A stretch of DNA of 64,000 bases from Rhizobium sp. NXC24 (lineage in GTDB: Bacteria; Pseudomonadota; Alphaproteobacteria; Rhizobiales; Rhizobiaceae): contig NZ_CP024314.1 in the NCBI RefSeq assembly GCF_002944315.1, forward strand, positions 2,294,001 to 2,358,000, in the 5' to 3' direction. Shown here one piece after another: positions 1 through 9,385 of this stretch. The notes below the pieces were generated by a model, which made no database searches, was not told where the DNA came from, and saw only the letters and a program-made list of their open reading frames with translations. Numbering within the stretch: position 1 is the stretch's first letter; each line of letters begins with the position of its first letter. Made by a program: the position numbers and the translations under genes.

Positions 1-558
1 CCCGATTGCCTGCATGCCGCCGAGAACATAGATCTCGTGCGCACCGCCCTTGTGCATCGCTGCGATGATGGCTGGATGAGGTTCACCTTTCTGGGCTGGC
101 GCAGCAGCAACGATACGAGGCACACCGGCAACCGAGGCAGTTAGCACGGACATATGCGCCGAGGCGACCATCGGGAACTTGCCGCCCGGGACATAGCAGC
201 CGACCGATTGGACGGGGATGTTGCGGTGGCCGAGGATGACGCCGGGGTACGTTTCCACCTCAACGTCCTTCATCGAATCCCGCTGAACCTGCGCGAACTT
301 GCGGATCTGAGCCTGGGCGAACTCGATATCGGCCATGTCCCGTGTGGAGACCTTGTTGATGGCCGCCTCTATTTCAGACGTCGAAAGAAGGAAGGAAGGC
401 GGCGAATACTTGTCGAACTTTTCGGAAAGCTCGCGCACAGCGGCATCGCCCCGCGCCTCGATATCCTTCAGGGTAGCTTCGACAACTGCCCGAACCTTCG
501 CATCGTCCTCGGCGCGATCGGCGGCAGGCTTGCCTGTCTTCAGGTGGCGAATGGTCAT
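1..558 (-). CDS. HisD-family (histidinol dehydrogenase-like) NAD-dependent dehydrogenase, 3' part cut by window edge
   Basis: The first 186 codons are present and the C-terminal half lies outside the window. ATG at 558 is preceded by AGGAGGTTCACCC, a strong ribosome binding site. The family signature [17 protein letters not shown] and the following VAGV segment match the NAD-binding N-terminal domain of histidinol dehydrogenases. Family members oxidise an alcohol to an acid in two NAD-dependent steps. Because the gene ends a sugar/cyclitol catabolic operon rather than a his operon, I infer a catabolic paralogue (of the kind that oxidises diols or sulfonated diols) and not histidine synthesis. 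Substrate unknown. It lies 121 bp downstream of the Gfo/Idh gene, with its own good RBS. Confidence 0.85.
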   Translation of the reverse strand, partial: MTIRHLKTGKPAADRAEDDAKVRAVVEATLKDIEARGDAAVRELSEKFDKYSPPSFLLSTSEIEAAINKVSTRDMADIEFAQAQIRKFAQVQRDSMKDVEVETYPGVILGHRNIPVQSVGCYVPGGKFPMVASAHMSVLTASVAGVPRIVAAAPAQKGEPHPAIIAAMHKGGAHEIYVLGGMQAIG

Positions 559-679
559 GGGTGAACCTCCTAGAAAATTGGTTGGCTGGCGCGACCGCGC
601 TCGAACTGTTGCAGATGGGAATCCAAGCTCCTTGCTACGGAATTCCATGTGAGATCCGGATCTGGTCCGGATCGAAATG

Positions 680-1684
680 TCAGGCGTCCAAGTCGAGGCG
701 GACGACAGTTCCTTCCTTCAGCGATTTCCGCGCAGCGTCGGCGAGCAGCACCGCCTTGCGGCCGCTCTGGAAGTCGGACTCGATCTTCCGCTCGTTTGAC
801 ACCGCGTCGATGAAGTAATCGAGTTCCGTCGCGTAGGTCGGCAGATAGCGTTCCATGAATCCCGGTAACAGCGTATCGCGTGCATTCGTGGCGGCGGCGC
901 CGAACCGCTCGATCCCCGTCTTGAGCAGATTGGCAGAGGTCACCATGCCCTTTGATCCGAAGACCTCGACGCGCTGGTCATAGCCATAGGTTGCCCGACG
1001 ACTGCAATCGATGCGGCAAAAAGCGCCGTTGGCAAACCGGATCAGAACCTGCGCAGTGTCGGTATCACCCGCCTCCCCGATTGCCGGATCGACCAGATTG
1101 CTCCCCATGGCGCATATCTCGAGTGAACCCTTCGGCTCGGCGAGCCACAGGGCCATGTCGAAGTCGTGGATCATCTGATCGTGGAACTGGCCGCCGGAAA
1201 CCTTGATGTAGGATGCGGGTGGCGGAGATGGATCGCGGCTGACGATCGTGATGACCTCGACCTGGCCGACCTCTCCTCCGGCAACGGCCTTCCTCACGGC
1301 CATGTGCGTAGCGTCGAAGCGCCGTTGGAATCCGATCATAATCGGGACGTTGAGGCCGCTGATCTGCTGCGCGCAGTAATCGACCCGGGCGATATCGAGA
1401 TCAATCGGCTTTTCGCAGAGGACAGCTTTGCCGGCTTTTGCAGCGTCGACTATCAGGTCTACGTGAGTGTTGGTCGCGGATGCGATGATGACCGCGTCGA
1501 CGGCCGGATCGTTCAAAGCCACGCGGGGATTATCGGTGGCCTGCGCACCGTAACGAGCCGCAAGCGCTTGGGCGCGACTCAAGTCGACATCAACCACATA
1601 CTCGAGCACGGCATTCTCGTTGGCCGCGACATTCGCGATGTGCTGCGCGCCCATGCGGCCGGCACCGAAAACACAGAACTTCAT
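680..1684 (-). CDS. Gfo/Idh/MocA oxidoreductase, inositol 2-dehydrogenase-like (IolG-like)
   Basis: 334 residues, the usual length for IolG. The Rossmann motif FGAGRMG lies at residues 6-12, the cofactor/substrate lysine motif CEKP at 90-93, and the catalytic-domain stretch [10 protein letters not shown] at 171-180, as in myo-inositol 2-dehydrogenases. It would oxidise a ring or sugar hydroxyl to a ketone with NAD(P)+. It starts 30 bp downstream of the SMP-30 gene in the same operon, and the TIM-barrel protein and IolD homologue nearby support a cyclitol-like substrate. Sequence alone does not separate inositol dehydrogenase from other family activities. Confidence 0.85.
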   Translation of the reverse strand: MKFCVFGAGRMGAQHIANVAANENAVLEYVVDVDLSRAQALAARYGAQATDNPRVALNDPAVDAVIIASATNTHVDLIVDAAKAGKAVLCEKPIDLDIARVDYCAQQISGLNVPIMIGFQRRFDATHMAVRKAVAGGEVGQVEVITIVSRDPSPPPASYIKVSGGQFHDQMIHDFDMALWLAEPKGSLEICAMGSNLVDPAIGEAGDTDTAQVLIRFANGAFCRIDCSRRATYGYDQRVEVFGSKGMVTSANLLKTGIERFGAAATNARDTLLPGFMERYLPTYATELDYFIDAVSNERKIESDFQSGRKAVLLADAARKSLKEGTVVRLDLDA

Positions 1685-1714
1685 CGTCTCATTCCTTCGT
1701 TTAAAAAGACCAAT

Positions 1715-2584
1715 TCATAGAGCGGCAAGGCGTTGGGGAACGCCTGGAACCTTGACCTGGACCGCGAAAAGCCCGCCGGCGAGGGGTGCTGCCTCCAGTT
1801 CATCGTCGGTGTGCATAACGCGTAATGTTGTCGCGTAGAGGGTTCGTCCGTCCTTGCCACCAAGCGTCACGCAGGTCGGCCCCTTGGTCGGCAGTTTCAC
1901 CGTCTCCTGGACCTGACCGTCCTGACCGATCCGCGCAAGGCAGCCGCCCCACACCCGGGCGCTCCAATACGACCCTTCGGAATCGACCACAGCTCCATCC
2001 GGCCGGCCATCCGCGACGTCGAGATTGGCCAGGGGAGCAAGCTCCCTCAAGTTCGTCCAACCCGAACTTCTGATCTCGAAGCGGCGAATGGTTCCCTCGG
2101 CCGTGTCGGCGAAATACATGACGTCCCCCGAGGGCGAGAACGCGATCCCGTTGCTGATCGTGATCCCTTCGAGCAGTTTCGTGATCTCGCCTGTCGGAGC
2201 GCAGCGATAAAGAGCAGCGGCTGGCTTGCGGTCCCGCTCGTCGAACGTTCCGAACACGACGCCGCCGAAAGGATCGACAGCCGCGTCATTGACGCGGGTC
2301 TGCGGAAGCCCCTCCTCGATGACGGAGACTGTCTCGAAGTTCCTGAATCCCGCATCGCCGATCACCACACGGGTTGCGAGCCCGAGCACAAAGCCCGAAT
2401 GCTTCCGAGGCAGAATGAATCCTGCCCGCTCCGGAAGCGGAAAAACCGTCACTGCGCCATCAGCGCCGAGCTTGTAGATTCTACTCTCGGCGATATCCGT
2501 CCAGTAGACACTTCGGTCGCGAGGGTCCCAAACGCAACCCTCGCCAAGCGTGTTCTTGCAATCGACGACGCAGGACGCTTCCAT
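1715..2584 (-). CDS. SMP-30/gluconolactonase family lactonase
   Basis: A six-bladed beta-propeller hydrolase of 289 residues. I start it at ATG 2584 because the longer open frame upstream overlaps the conserved IolE-like gene completely. The family's divalent-metal ligands are all present: Glu15 (LGEGCVW), Asn99 (RVNDAAVDP), Asn145 (ISNGIAFSP) and Asp196 (RPDGAVVD). Such enzymes open sugar lactones formed by dehydrogenases, so it may act on the product of one of the two Gfo/Idh proteins. It begins 2 bp after the stop of the upstream IolE-like gene, which indicates translational coupling. Confidence 0.88.
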   Translation of the reverse strand: MEASCVVDCKNTLGEGCVWDPRDRSVYWTDIAESRIYKLGADGAVTVFPLPERAGFILPRKHSGFVLGLATRVVIGDAGFRNFETVSVIEEGLPQTRVNDAAVDPFGGVVFGTFDERDRKPAAALYRCAPTGEITKLLEGITISNGIAFSPSGDVMYFADTAEGTIRRFEIRSSGWTNLRELAPLANLDVADGRPDGAVVDSEGSYWSARVWGGCLARIGQDGQVQETVKLPTKGPTCVTLGGKDGRTLYATTLRVMHTDDELEAAPLAGGLFAVQVKVPGVPQRLAAL

Positions 2585-2586
2585 CT

Positions 2587-3501
2587 TCAGCCCCTGTCCG
2601 ACGACGACATCCCGATCGAAGCGAGGTAGTCGTGGCTTTCCCTGGCATTGCTGAGCGGCGACGCATTGCCGGTGGGATCGACGTCTTGCTCGACAACGGC
2701 CATCCCACGGTAGCCGATAGCATCGAGCGCATCGCGAACTTCGACGAAGTCGACGACGCCCTTGCCCAATGGGCAGAAGATGCCGCGGGCGATCGCATCG
2801 AAGAATCCGGTCTTGTCGGCGACGCACGCCGCGTGAACGTCCCTGTCGATGTTCTTGAGGTGCATGTGGCCGATACGGCTGCCATACCGCCGGATCAGGG
2901 CGATCGGGTCGATCCCGGCATAGGCGGAATGCCCGGTGTCGACGCAAAGGCCAACCAAGTCCTCCGGAAGGTCCGACATGGCGCGGTCGAGTTCATCTTC
3001 ATATTCGATGTAGCAGCCCGCGTGGGCATGGAGGTAGGATTTAACTCCGTACTCGTTCTTCGCGATCTTCGCGAGCTCGACGATACGGCCGATCATGGCC
3101 TTCCAATCCTCTGACGAAAGACGCGGAGCGTCGCTGGGGCGGCCAGCGTATTTGCCGCGCTCGTCGGACACGCAGTCGATGATGACGAGCCGGGGGGCGT
3201 CGAGATCCTTGAGGATCGAGCATGTGCGTCTCGTCTTGTCGACAATGCCATCGAACGCGCGGGCATCCGTGAGCGGATCGAAGAGACCGCCCGCCGAGAG
3301 CCGAAGATTTCTCTTCGAAAGCTCGTTCTTAAGCTGGGAGGGATCTGTCGGGAAAAATCCGACTGGCCCGAGATCGATGGCGGAGAAACCTGCCGACGCC
3401 GCTTCGTCGAGCACTTTCGTCCATGCCGGATTCTCCGGACGGTCAGCGAAATCGATGCCCCATGAGCATGGGGCATTGGCGAGCTGGTATGCGGCGGTCA
3501 T
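2587..3501 (-). CDS. Sugar phosphate isomerase/epimerase family TIM-barrel protein, IolE/MocC-like
   Basis: 304 residues of the AP-endonuclease-2-like TIM barrel. The APCSWG motif at residues 10-15 is characteristic of IolE (2-keto-myo-inositol dehydratase) and MocC. Likely metal and catalytic positions are His158/His160 in HAHAG, Asp188-His191 in DTGH, His212/His214 in GHMHLK, and Glu in VVEQD near the C-terminus; ESHDYL is also typical of IolE. It probably dehydrates or epimerises the keto-cyclitol made by the adjacent Gfo/Idh enzymes. Its start overlaps the stop of the upstream Gfo/Idh gene by one base. Confidence 0.85.
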   Translation of the reverse strand: MTAAYQLANAPCSWGIDFADRPENPAWTKVLDEAASAGFSAIDLGPVGFFPTDPSQLKNELSKRNLRLSAGGLFDPLTDARAFDGIVDKTRRTCSILKDLDAPRLVIIDCVSDERGKYAGRPSDAPRLSSEDWKAMIGRIVELAKIAKNEYGVKSYLHAHAGCYIEYEDELDRAMSDLPEDLVGLCVDTGHSAYAGIDPIALIRRYGSRIGHMHLKNIDRDVHAACVADKTGFFDAIARGIFCPLGKGVVDFVEVRDALDAIGYRGMAVVEQDVDPTGNASPLSNARESHDYLASIGMSSSDRG

Positions 3502-4634
3502 CAGGCAATCTCCTCAGTCTTCACCCATCGGCCTTCGTCGGCCGAAACAAGAACCGCTTCGACCACGCGGTCGACGGTGTATCCAAACTCGAAATTCGCG
3601 ATCCAGCTCTGGCCGGAGATGACGGACTCGATCAGCCGACGCGCTTCGATGATCTTCAGATCATTGTAACCGAGTGGATTTCCCTGAAGTCCGAAGAAGG
3701 CCGCATAGTCCGGATGCTGCGGAGCCACGAGAACGCGCTTGTAGCCTCGCTCTGCCGGATCGTCGGTCTGACGGTAGAAGTTCAGCTCATTCATGCGCTC
3801 CTGGTCGAAGAACAGCGCGCCTTTGGTGCCCTGGATTTCGTATGAGAGGTAAAGCTTGCGACCCGTCCCGATGCGGCTCGCTTCCAGATAGCCGGAAGCG
3901 CCATTCTTGAAGCGGCAGATGAAGTGCGCAAGATCGTCGTTTTCGACGGTGCGCTCTGCGCCTTTTGCGTCGCGGCGCTTGGCATGAAGGATCTGGCGCG
4001 CGCCACTTACTTCCGTCACCTCACCGACAAGATAATGCGCGAGGCTCAGGACATGGCTTGCCATATCGCCGAGAGCGCCCGCCTTGCCTGCGGCAGTCGC
4101 GTCCGTCCGCCAGGTAAACGGGAAACTCTCATCGACCATGTAGTCGTTGTCGAATGTGCCTCGGAAATGGAAGATCTCGCCCAGATCCCCGTTTTCGATA
4201 AGCTGCCGGGCGTAGGCCTGGATCGGGCTGCAAAGATAGTTGAACCCGACAAGCGTGACGACGCCGGCCTTCTTGGCGGCTTCGTGCATGGCACGCGCCT
4301 CGGCCGCCGTATTCGCCATCGGCTTTTCGCAGTACATGTGCTTGCCAGCCGCGATTGCCGCGAGAGCGATCTCAGGATGAGCATCGTTCGGCGTCGTGAT
4401 GTCGATGACATCGATCTCGGGATCGTTGACGATGCTTGTCCAGTCGCTTGTATATCGCTCGACGCCAAACCGCTCGGCAAATCCCTTCGCGGCAGGTTCG
4501 TTGACATCCGCCACAGCCACGATCTTCAGGGTGGCAGGCTCCGTCCCGAATATCCGGGTCGCATTCTCAAAGGCAGCCGCATGGGCACGTCCCATCCAGC
4601 CTGCGCCGATGAGACCTATTTTGATAACGGTCAC
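3501..4634 (-). CDS. Gfo/Idh/MocA family oxidoreductase (second copy in operon)
   Basis: 377 residues with the Rossmann motif GLIGAGWMG at residues 8-16, the CEKP motif at 102-105 and GDMASH at 189-194, the catalytic-face histidine region. The start codon is GTG at 4634, preceded by GGAGAAGCAAA. It is longer than, and clearly not a recent duplicate of, the IolG-like protein at 680-1684, so the two probably oxidise different positions or different intermediates. It follows the ABC importer genes and overlaps the IolE-like gene by one base. The substrate cannot be read from the sequence. Confidence 0.85.
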   Translation of the reverse strand: MTVIKIGLIGAGWMGRAHAAAFENATRIFGTEPATLKIVAVADVNEPAAKGFAERFGVERYTSDWTSIVNDPEIDVIDITTPNDAHPEIALAAIAAGKHMYCEKPMANTAAEARAMHEAAKKAGVVTLVGFNYLCSPIQAYARQLIENGDLGEIFHFRGTFDNDYMVDESFPFTWRTDATAAGKAGALGDMASHVLSLAHYLVGEVTEVSGARQILHAKRRDAKGAERTVENDDLAHFICRFKNGASGYLEASRIGTGRKLYLSYEIQGTKGALFFDQERMNELNFYRQTDDPAERGYKRVLVAPQHPDYAAFFGLQGNPLGYNDLKIIEARRLIESVISGQSWIANFEFGYTVDRVVEAVLVSADEGRWVKTEEIA

Positions 4635-4654
4635 TTTGCTTCTCCGTAGTAGTA

Positions 4655-5458
4655 CTAGATTGTTCCGCCGAGCTCGTCCGAGAGGCTCTGTAATTCCTTG
4701 CCGCCCGCCATCAGATTCTGCAGCTCGTCGATGGCGATCTCGTCCTTCTTGAAAACGCCGACGGTCTTGCCGCGGTTGAGAACAGTGAAGCGGTTCCCGA
4801 CCGCGTAGGCATGACGGACGTTGTGGGTGATGAAGATCACTCCCAGCCCCTTCGACCGGACGGCATCGATGTATTTCAAGACCATCGACGTCTGCGCAAC
4901 GCCGAGTGCGGACGTGGGTTCATCGAGGATGAGAACCTTCGCACCGAAGTACACGGCGCGGGCGATGGCGACGCACTGACGTTCGCCACCCGACAGGGTA
5001 CCGACCGCCTGGTTCGGGTCGCGGACATCGATCCCGATCTTCATCATCTCGTCGTGGGTGACCGTATCCGCGAACTTGCGGTCGAACCAAGAAATCGGCC
5101 CCAGTCGCTTCAGTGGCTCGCGTCCCATGAAGAAGTTCCGGCTCACCGACATCAGCGGGATCATTGCGAGGTCCTGGTAGACCGTGGCGATTCCGGCATC
5201 CAGCGCGTCGCGCGGACTGCCGAATTCAACCGGCTCGCCGTCCACCAAGAACTCGCCGGAGGTGGGTTTGTGAACACCCGACAACGTCTTGATCAGCGTA
5301 GATTTGCCTGCGCCGTTGTCGCCCAAAAGGCAGAGCACCTCTCCAGCCCGTACGCTTAATGAAACGCCATTCAGCGCGATCACCGCTCCAAAGTGTTTGA
5401 CCAAATCTCTGATCTCGATGAAGGGCGTCGTTGTGTCTGAGTTTTGACGATGTAACAT
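4655..5458 (-). CDS. Sugar ABC transporter ATP-binding protein (single-domain, FrcA-like)
   Basis: 267 residues with one nucleotide-binding domain: Walker A GDNGAGKS (46-53), Q-loop VYQD, signature LSGGE (155-159), Walker B VLILDEP (175-181) and switch His212. Members of the ribose/inositol importer family often have two fused ATPase domains; this one has a single domain, as in fructose-type FrcA, so it must work as a homodimer. I choose ATG 5458 over an upstream TTG because AGGAGAAAATCT sits directly before it; the RBS overlaps the permease stop region. It energises uptake of the operon's substrate. Confidence 0.92.
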   Translation of the reverse strand: MLHRQNSDTTTPFIEIRDLVKHFGAVIALNGVSLSVRAGEVLCLLGDNGAGKSTLIKTLSGVHKPTSGEFLVDGEPVEFGSPRDALDAGIATVYQDLAMIPLMSVSRNFFMGREPLKRLGPISWFDRKFADTVTHDEMMKIGIDVRDPNQAVGTLSGGERQCVAIARAVYFGAKVLILDEPTSALGVAQTSMVLKYIDAVRSKGLGVIFITHNVRHAYAVGNRFTVLNRGKTVGVFKKDEIAIDELQNLMAGGKELQSLSDELGGTI

Positions 5459-5469
5459 AGATTTTCTCC

Positions 5470-6585
5470 TCAACGCTCGCCAGTTACGCGTTTGCGGATG
5501 ATGTTGTTGAAGAGAACGGCAAGCAGAAGCATGCCGCCGAGGAAGACCTGATACCAGTCCTGGTCAATCTGCGTGTAGGTGAGGCCGATGAGGACCATAC
5601 CGAAGATGATGGAGCCGAAGAACGCCCCGATCGCTGAGCCATAACCGCCCGTCAGAAGGCAGCCACCGATGACAGCGGCGATGATCGCTTCGAATTCCTT
5701 CTGGAAACCGCGACGCGCGTCTGTTGATCCAGCATCGAGAACCGTCAAAATGGCAACCAAAGCCGCCGCGCAGGCGGTCATGATGAACAGGATGGTCTTG
5801 ACGCGAGCCACCGGAACGCCGGAATTGCGAGCCGCATTGGCGTCGCCGCCGGCAGCGAAGATCCAGTTGCCGAATCCCGTGCGGATGAGCAGATAGGTGG
5901 CCGCCAGCGCGATGACCAGGAACCAGATGAGCTCAACTGGAACACCGGGGACCGTCGGAGAGCCATTGGGAAACTTGGAAATGACGTCCTTGTCCGCGAG
6001 GTACTGGAAGAACCCCTTAAAGGCGTCTCCGGAGAAAATCGGCGCCAAGGGACTGCCGGCGACGGCGTCCTTGATCCCGCGCATTTGAGTTGCGCCGCCC
6101 GTCGCCCACTTCAGACCCACCAGGGAAAGGCCGCGCAGTACAAACAGAAAGGCGAGTGTCACGATGAAGGATGGCAGTCCGGTTCGCATGACGATCTGGG
6201 CGTTGGTGATCCCCAGAAGGGCGGCCACGGCAAGAGTCATGAGGATTGCAAGGCTGAGCGGCAGCCCCCATGCGACAACCGCGGTCCCGAAAATCATACC
6301 GCTGAATGCGATCATCGAGCCGATCGACAGGTCGAACTCGCCGCCGATCATGAGAAGAGCGGCAGCAACGGCCAGAATACCGAGCTGTGAGGCAGGCGCC
6401 ATGAAATTCATCACGCCCGCCAGGGTGAACATCTGAGGGCTTGCGGTCGTGAGGAAAAACACGAAGACAAAGATCAGGCCCGCGAGCGCCCCAAGTTCAG
6501 GCCGCCGGATAAGCGATGCCATCAATGAAATGCGGATCAATCGTTCGTCTTTCGCACCATGAGGTGCCTTGGTTATGTCAACCAT
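5470..6585 (-). CDS. Sugar ABC transporter permease (RbsC/FrcC family)
   Basis: 371 residues, almost entirely hydrophobic helices, about ten predicted membrane spans. The family motif [11 protein letters not shown] lies about a third of the way in, and the cytoplasmic coupling region [21 protein letters not shown] is near the C-terminus. It forms the membrane channel for the importer with the ATPase 11 bp downstream and the binding protein upstream. A 57-bp gap separates it from the binding-protein gene and contains a strong stem-loop (6603-6632). Confidence 0.92.
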   Translation of the reverse strand: MVDITKAPHGAKDERLIRISLMASLIRRPELGALAGLIFVFVFFLTTASPQMFTLAGVMNFMAPASQLGILAVAAALLMIGGEFDLSIGSMIAFSGMIFGTAVVAWGLPLSLAILMTLAVAALLGITNAQIVMRTGLPSFIVTLAFLFVLRGLSLVGLKWATGGATQMRGIKDAVAGSPLAPIFSGDAFKGFFQYLADKDVISKFPNGSPTVPGVPVELIWFLVIALAATYLLIRTGFGNWIFAAGGDANAARNSGVPVARVKTILFIMTACAAALVAILTVLDAGSTDARRGFQKEFEAIIAAVIGGCLLTGGYGSAIGAFFGSIIFGMVLIGLTYTQIDQDWYQVFLGGMLLLAVLFNNIIRKRVTGER

Positions 6586-6602
6586 TTTTCGTCTCCCGAT
6601 CA

Positions 6603-6632
6603 GGCATGGACGGCTCCAACACCATCCATGCC
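6603..6632 (-). promoter_or_regulatory. Intercistronic stem-loop between binding-protein and permease genes
   Basis: GGCATGGACGG (6603-6613) and CCATCCATGCC (6622-6632) are inverted with one mismatch around an 8-base loop. No T-run follows on the minus strand, so this is probably an mRNA-stabilising or attenuating hairpin that keeps the binding protein more abundant than the permease, as is usual in such operons, and not a full terminator. Confidence 0.6.
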
Positions 6633-6642
6633 TTCTCTCATG

Positions 6643-7578
6643 CTATCGGATTGATTTCTTGGCGAGTTCGAGCACCTGTGGCGCTTCCTTGGCAGTGATG
6701 AACTTCGGTCCGCTTTCGATCAGATCGTTCGTCGGCATCAGCCCGTAGCGGATGTAGTTCGTCAGAAGGACCGTGCTGAGGTAGCCGTGGAAGAACGGCT
6801 GGTGTTCGACCGCGAACGACGCCTTGCCATCGATGATGGCCTGCAGGAAGCCCGGTGAAAGGTCAAAAGAAACGACCTTTACCTTGGTGTTGCCCGTTGT
6901 CTGAACCGCATCAACTGCGGGTTCGCCGGCCTGGCCGGCGCTAAGCGCGACGATGGTATCGATCTGCGGATCGCTGGCCAGCGCTGCCGTGACCTTCGAC
7001 TTTACTTCCTGGAAGTCATTGGTTGTCGGCAACACAGTGACCGGTCCTCCGAAACCGTCGGCCACACCGCGGCAACGGTCGTCGAGGGCCGTGTTGCCGA
7101 CTTCGTGGTTGATGCAGATCGCCTTCTTCTGGCCAAGCTCCTTGAGCTTCTCGCCGACACGCTTGCCGGCCGGATATTCGTCCTGACCAATGTGGATCAA
7201 AGTGCCGAAGCTTTTTGCGACAGTTGCACCCGAGTTGACCGAGACCACCGGAATGCCCGACGCAACGGCGGTTTTGATGGCATCCTTCAGTGCATCGGCA
7301 TCCGGGATGGTCACGATGATCCCATCGGGCTTCTGGTTGACCGCCGAGGTTATCAGCTCGGACATGCGGACCATGTCGAACGTCTCCGGAGCCACGTAGT
7401 CAAACTTCACGCCCATCTGCTTGGCGGCCATGTCGCCACCGTTCTTGACGATGTTCCAGTACGGATCGTTCGCAAGGCCGTGGCTGATCATGATGATGCG
7501 TTCCTCGGCGAAGCTGCTGGTCGCAGCTCCAATCAGTGCCGCGCCAGCAAGAACCGCGATCTTCATAAAGTTTTTCAT
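6643..7578 (-). CDS. Sugar ABC transporter periplasmic substrate-binding protein (RbsB/MocB-like)
   Basis: 311 residues. ATG 7578 follows GGAGGAGAATGGC; in-frame codons upstream of it are not needed. Residues 1-24 are a Sec signal peptide ending in SSFA before EER. The type I periplasmic fold is indicated by ISHGLANDPYWNIVKNGG near the mature N-terminus, IIVTIPDAD, and FDLSPGFLQAIIDGK with AVEHQPF near the C-terminus. It captures the substrate for the permease/ATPase pair encoded downstream. The family includes binding proteins for ribose, inositol and rhizopine; the ligand is not identifiable here. Confidence 0.92.
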   Translation of the reverse strand: MKNFMKIAVLAGAALIGAATSSFAEERIIMISHGLANDPYWNIVKNGGDMAAKQMGVKFDYVAPETFDMVRMSELITSAVNQKPDGIIVTIPDADALKDAIKTAVASGIPVVSVNSGATVAKSFGTLIHIGQDEYPAGKRVGEKLKELGQKKAICINHEVGNTALDDRCRGVADGFGGPVTVLPTTNDFQEVKSKVTAALASDPQIDTIVALSAGQAGEPAVDAVQTTGNTKVKVVSFDLSPGFLQAIIDGKASFAVEHQPFFHGYLSTVLLTNYIRYGLMPTNDLIESGPKFITAKEAPQVLELAKKSIR

Positions 7579-7635
7579 GCCATTCTCCTCCCACGATGGA
7601 GATGGTGCATCCCGTGCACCATCAGTTACCCGCAC

Positions 7636-8406
7636 CTATTTGCGGACATTCACTCTCGCTCCGCTCGCCTCCGCGTTGAGAGCCGATTTCAGAAGGTTTG
7701 CGTCGCTGTTTGGAACGACGAAGTCGAAGCCCTCGCTGCTGCGGCGCGCTGCGACGGCGCTCGACGGGCAAAAGATCCCAGCATGCTTGCCGTGTTTTCT
7801 TGCAACCGAAAGGCAGCGCAGGATTGCTTCCCGCACGGTTTCGTCCGTCGGATCGCCGAGCGTGCCTTTTCCCAAGGCGAGCCCCAGGTCGTTCGGGCCG
7901 ACGAAAATCCCATCGAGCCCATCAACCGCACAGATCTCGTCGAGTGCATTCAAGCCTTCCAGCGTTTCGATCATGCCCAAGCGAACGATCGATCTGTCAG
8001 CATGCTGGAAATAGTCGGCGCCGCCGTAGAGAAGCCCGCGAGCTGGACCGAAACTGCGGTTCCCAAGAGGCGGATATCGCGTCGCCGCAACAAAGGCCTC
8101 CGCTTCCCTAGCGCTGTTGATCATCGGGCAGATGATCCCAAACGCGCCCGCGTCCAATGCCTTCATGATGACTGGTGGATCGCACGACGGAACACGCACC
8201 ATCGGCGTTGCCGGGGTTGCCGAAATCGCCTGCAGCATCGAGATCATGGTCCGAACGTCTGTCATGCCGTGCTGAAGGTCGACGAGGACACAATCGTATC
8301 CCGACCATCCTGCGATTTCTGCGGTGTAGGCATTTCCGATCGAGAGCCAAGCGGACACGACCGCTTCGCCACGTTCCCAGACATCGCGGATGTTGTTATT
8401 TCGCAT
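7636..8406 (-). CDS. HpcH/HpaI-family class II aldolase (2-oxo acid aldolase)
   Basis: 256 residues, typical for metal-dependent pyruvate aldolases. The catalytic His47 (DLQHG), Arg71 (VRVPS), and the metal ligands Glu147 (MIETLEG) and Asp173 (GPNDLG) are all present. The enzyme cleaves a 4-hydroxy-2-oxo acid into pyruvate (or a related oxo acid) and an aldehyde. In this operon it is the likely carbon-carbon cleavage step that replaces IolJ of the standard inositol pathway; that is inference. It overlaps the end of the D-2-hydroxyacid dehydrogenase gene by 11 bp and is followed by the transporter genes. Confidence 0.88.
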   Translation of the reverse strand: MRNNNIRDVWERGEAVVSAWLSIGNAYTAEIAGWSGYDCVLVDLQHGMTDVRTMISMLQAISATPATPMVRVPSCDPPVIMKALDAGAFGIICPMINSAREAEAFVAATRYPPLGNRSFGPARGLLYGGADYFQHADRSIVRLGMIETLEGLNALDEICAVDGLDGIFVGPNDLGLALGKGTLGDPTDETVREAILRCLSVARKHGKHAGIFCPSSAVAARRSSEGFDFVVPNSDANLLKSALNAEASGARVNVRK

Positions 8407-9373
8407 CGACGGAAACCTTCAGAACGGATCGATTGACCACCAGTTGCGGATCGAGGTTTCCGTCGATGCCTGCAAGCGCATTGCGCGCAGTCATCACGCC
8501 CATTGCGATCAGGGATTCCTCGGTGAGCGCGGCCGAGTGCGGGCTGAGGACGACCCGCTCTTCCGAGACCAGGCGATCGGTCGTGGGGAGCGGCTCCGTC
8601 GCGAAGGTGTCCAGGCCCGCCGCCCGCACTTGTCCGTCCGCCAGCGCATCGCCGAGCGCGTCTTCATCGATGATCCCGCCGCGAGCGGTATTGATGATGA
8701 TGGCGCCGCGCTTCAACTGTCTGAGGGCGTCGGCGTCGATGAGATTGCGCGTCGTATCCGACAGAGGAATATGAAGAGTGACGACGTCTGCTGCGGCCAA
8801 GCCATCTTCGAGGCTATCCACGAAGGTGGCACCCTCGACTTCGGAACGCTTGGCATAAGGATCGTAGACGACGATATCCATGCCGAAGCTCGCGGAACGT
8901 TTCGCCACTTCGCGTCCGATGCGTCCAAAGCCCACAACGAGGAGCGTACGTCCACGCAACTCTATCCCGATCAGTCTCGACCGTGCGGCAAAATCCCCCC
9001 GGCGGACGGCTGCATCGAGCTGGACGCCGGACTTGGCCGCGGCCAGCATGAGAAACATAGTCTGTTCGGCTACGGAGATGGCGTTTACGTCGCCGACGAC
9101 GGTGACCGGAATTCCGCGCGAGGTGCAGTAGTCGATCGGGATGTTGTCGTAGCCGACGCCATGCCTCGATACGATTTTCAGGTTCGGTGCCGCAGCAAGG
9201 ACATCCGCCGGTAGCGGGGCATCGCGGACAGTGATGGCGTCGGCATCGCCGACGTGCTTCAGGAGATTGTCCCTGGAAAAATCGGCAACGACTTCATACG
9301 AGACGTCGGTTCGCTGGTCGAACAGGCGCAGAGCTTCTGGCCGAAGCGGCTGCACAACAAGTATCTTCTTCAA
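8396..9373 (-). CDS. D-isomer-specific 2-hydroxyacid dehydrogenase (SerA/hydroxypyruvate reductase-like)
   Basis: 325 residues with a Rossmann motif GFGRIG at 148-153 and the catalytic triad Arg231 (NTARGG), Glu260 (ATEP) and His279 (SPHSA). It interconverts 2-oxo and D-2-hydroxy acids using NAD(H) or NADP(H). The start codon is TTG at 9373: GGGAGGACTGAA lies just upstream and no in-frame ATG precedes the conserved KKILVVQPL strand. Located between the epimerase and aldolase genes of the same operon, it could supply or remove the oxo acid handled by the aldolase. Confidence 0.88.
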   Translation of the reverse strand: MKKILVVQPLRPEALRLFDQRTDVSYEVVADFSRDNLLKHVGDADAITVRDAPLPADVLAAAPNLKIVSRHGVGYDNIPIDYCTSRGIPVTVVGDVNAISVAEQTMFLMLAAAKSGVQLDAAVRRGDFAARSRLIGIELRGRTLLVVGFGRIGREVAKRSASFGMDIVVYDPYAKRSEVEGATFVDSLEDGLAAADVVTLHIPLSDTTRNLIDADALRQLKRGAIIINTARGGIIDEDALGDALADGQVRAAGLDTFATEPLPTTDRLVSEERVVLSPHSAALTEESLIAMGVMTARNALAGIDGNLDPQLVVNRSVLKVSVDAK

Positions 9374-9385
9374 TTCAGTCCTCCC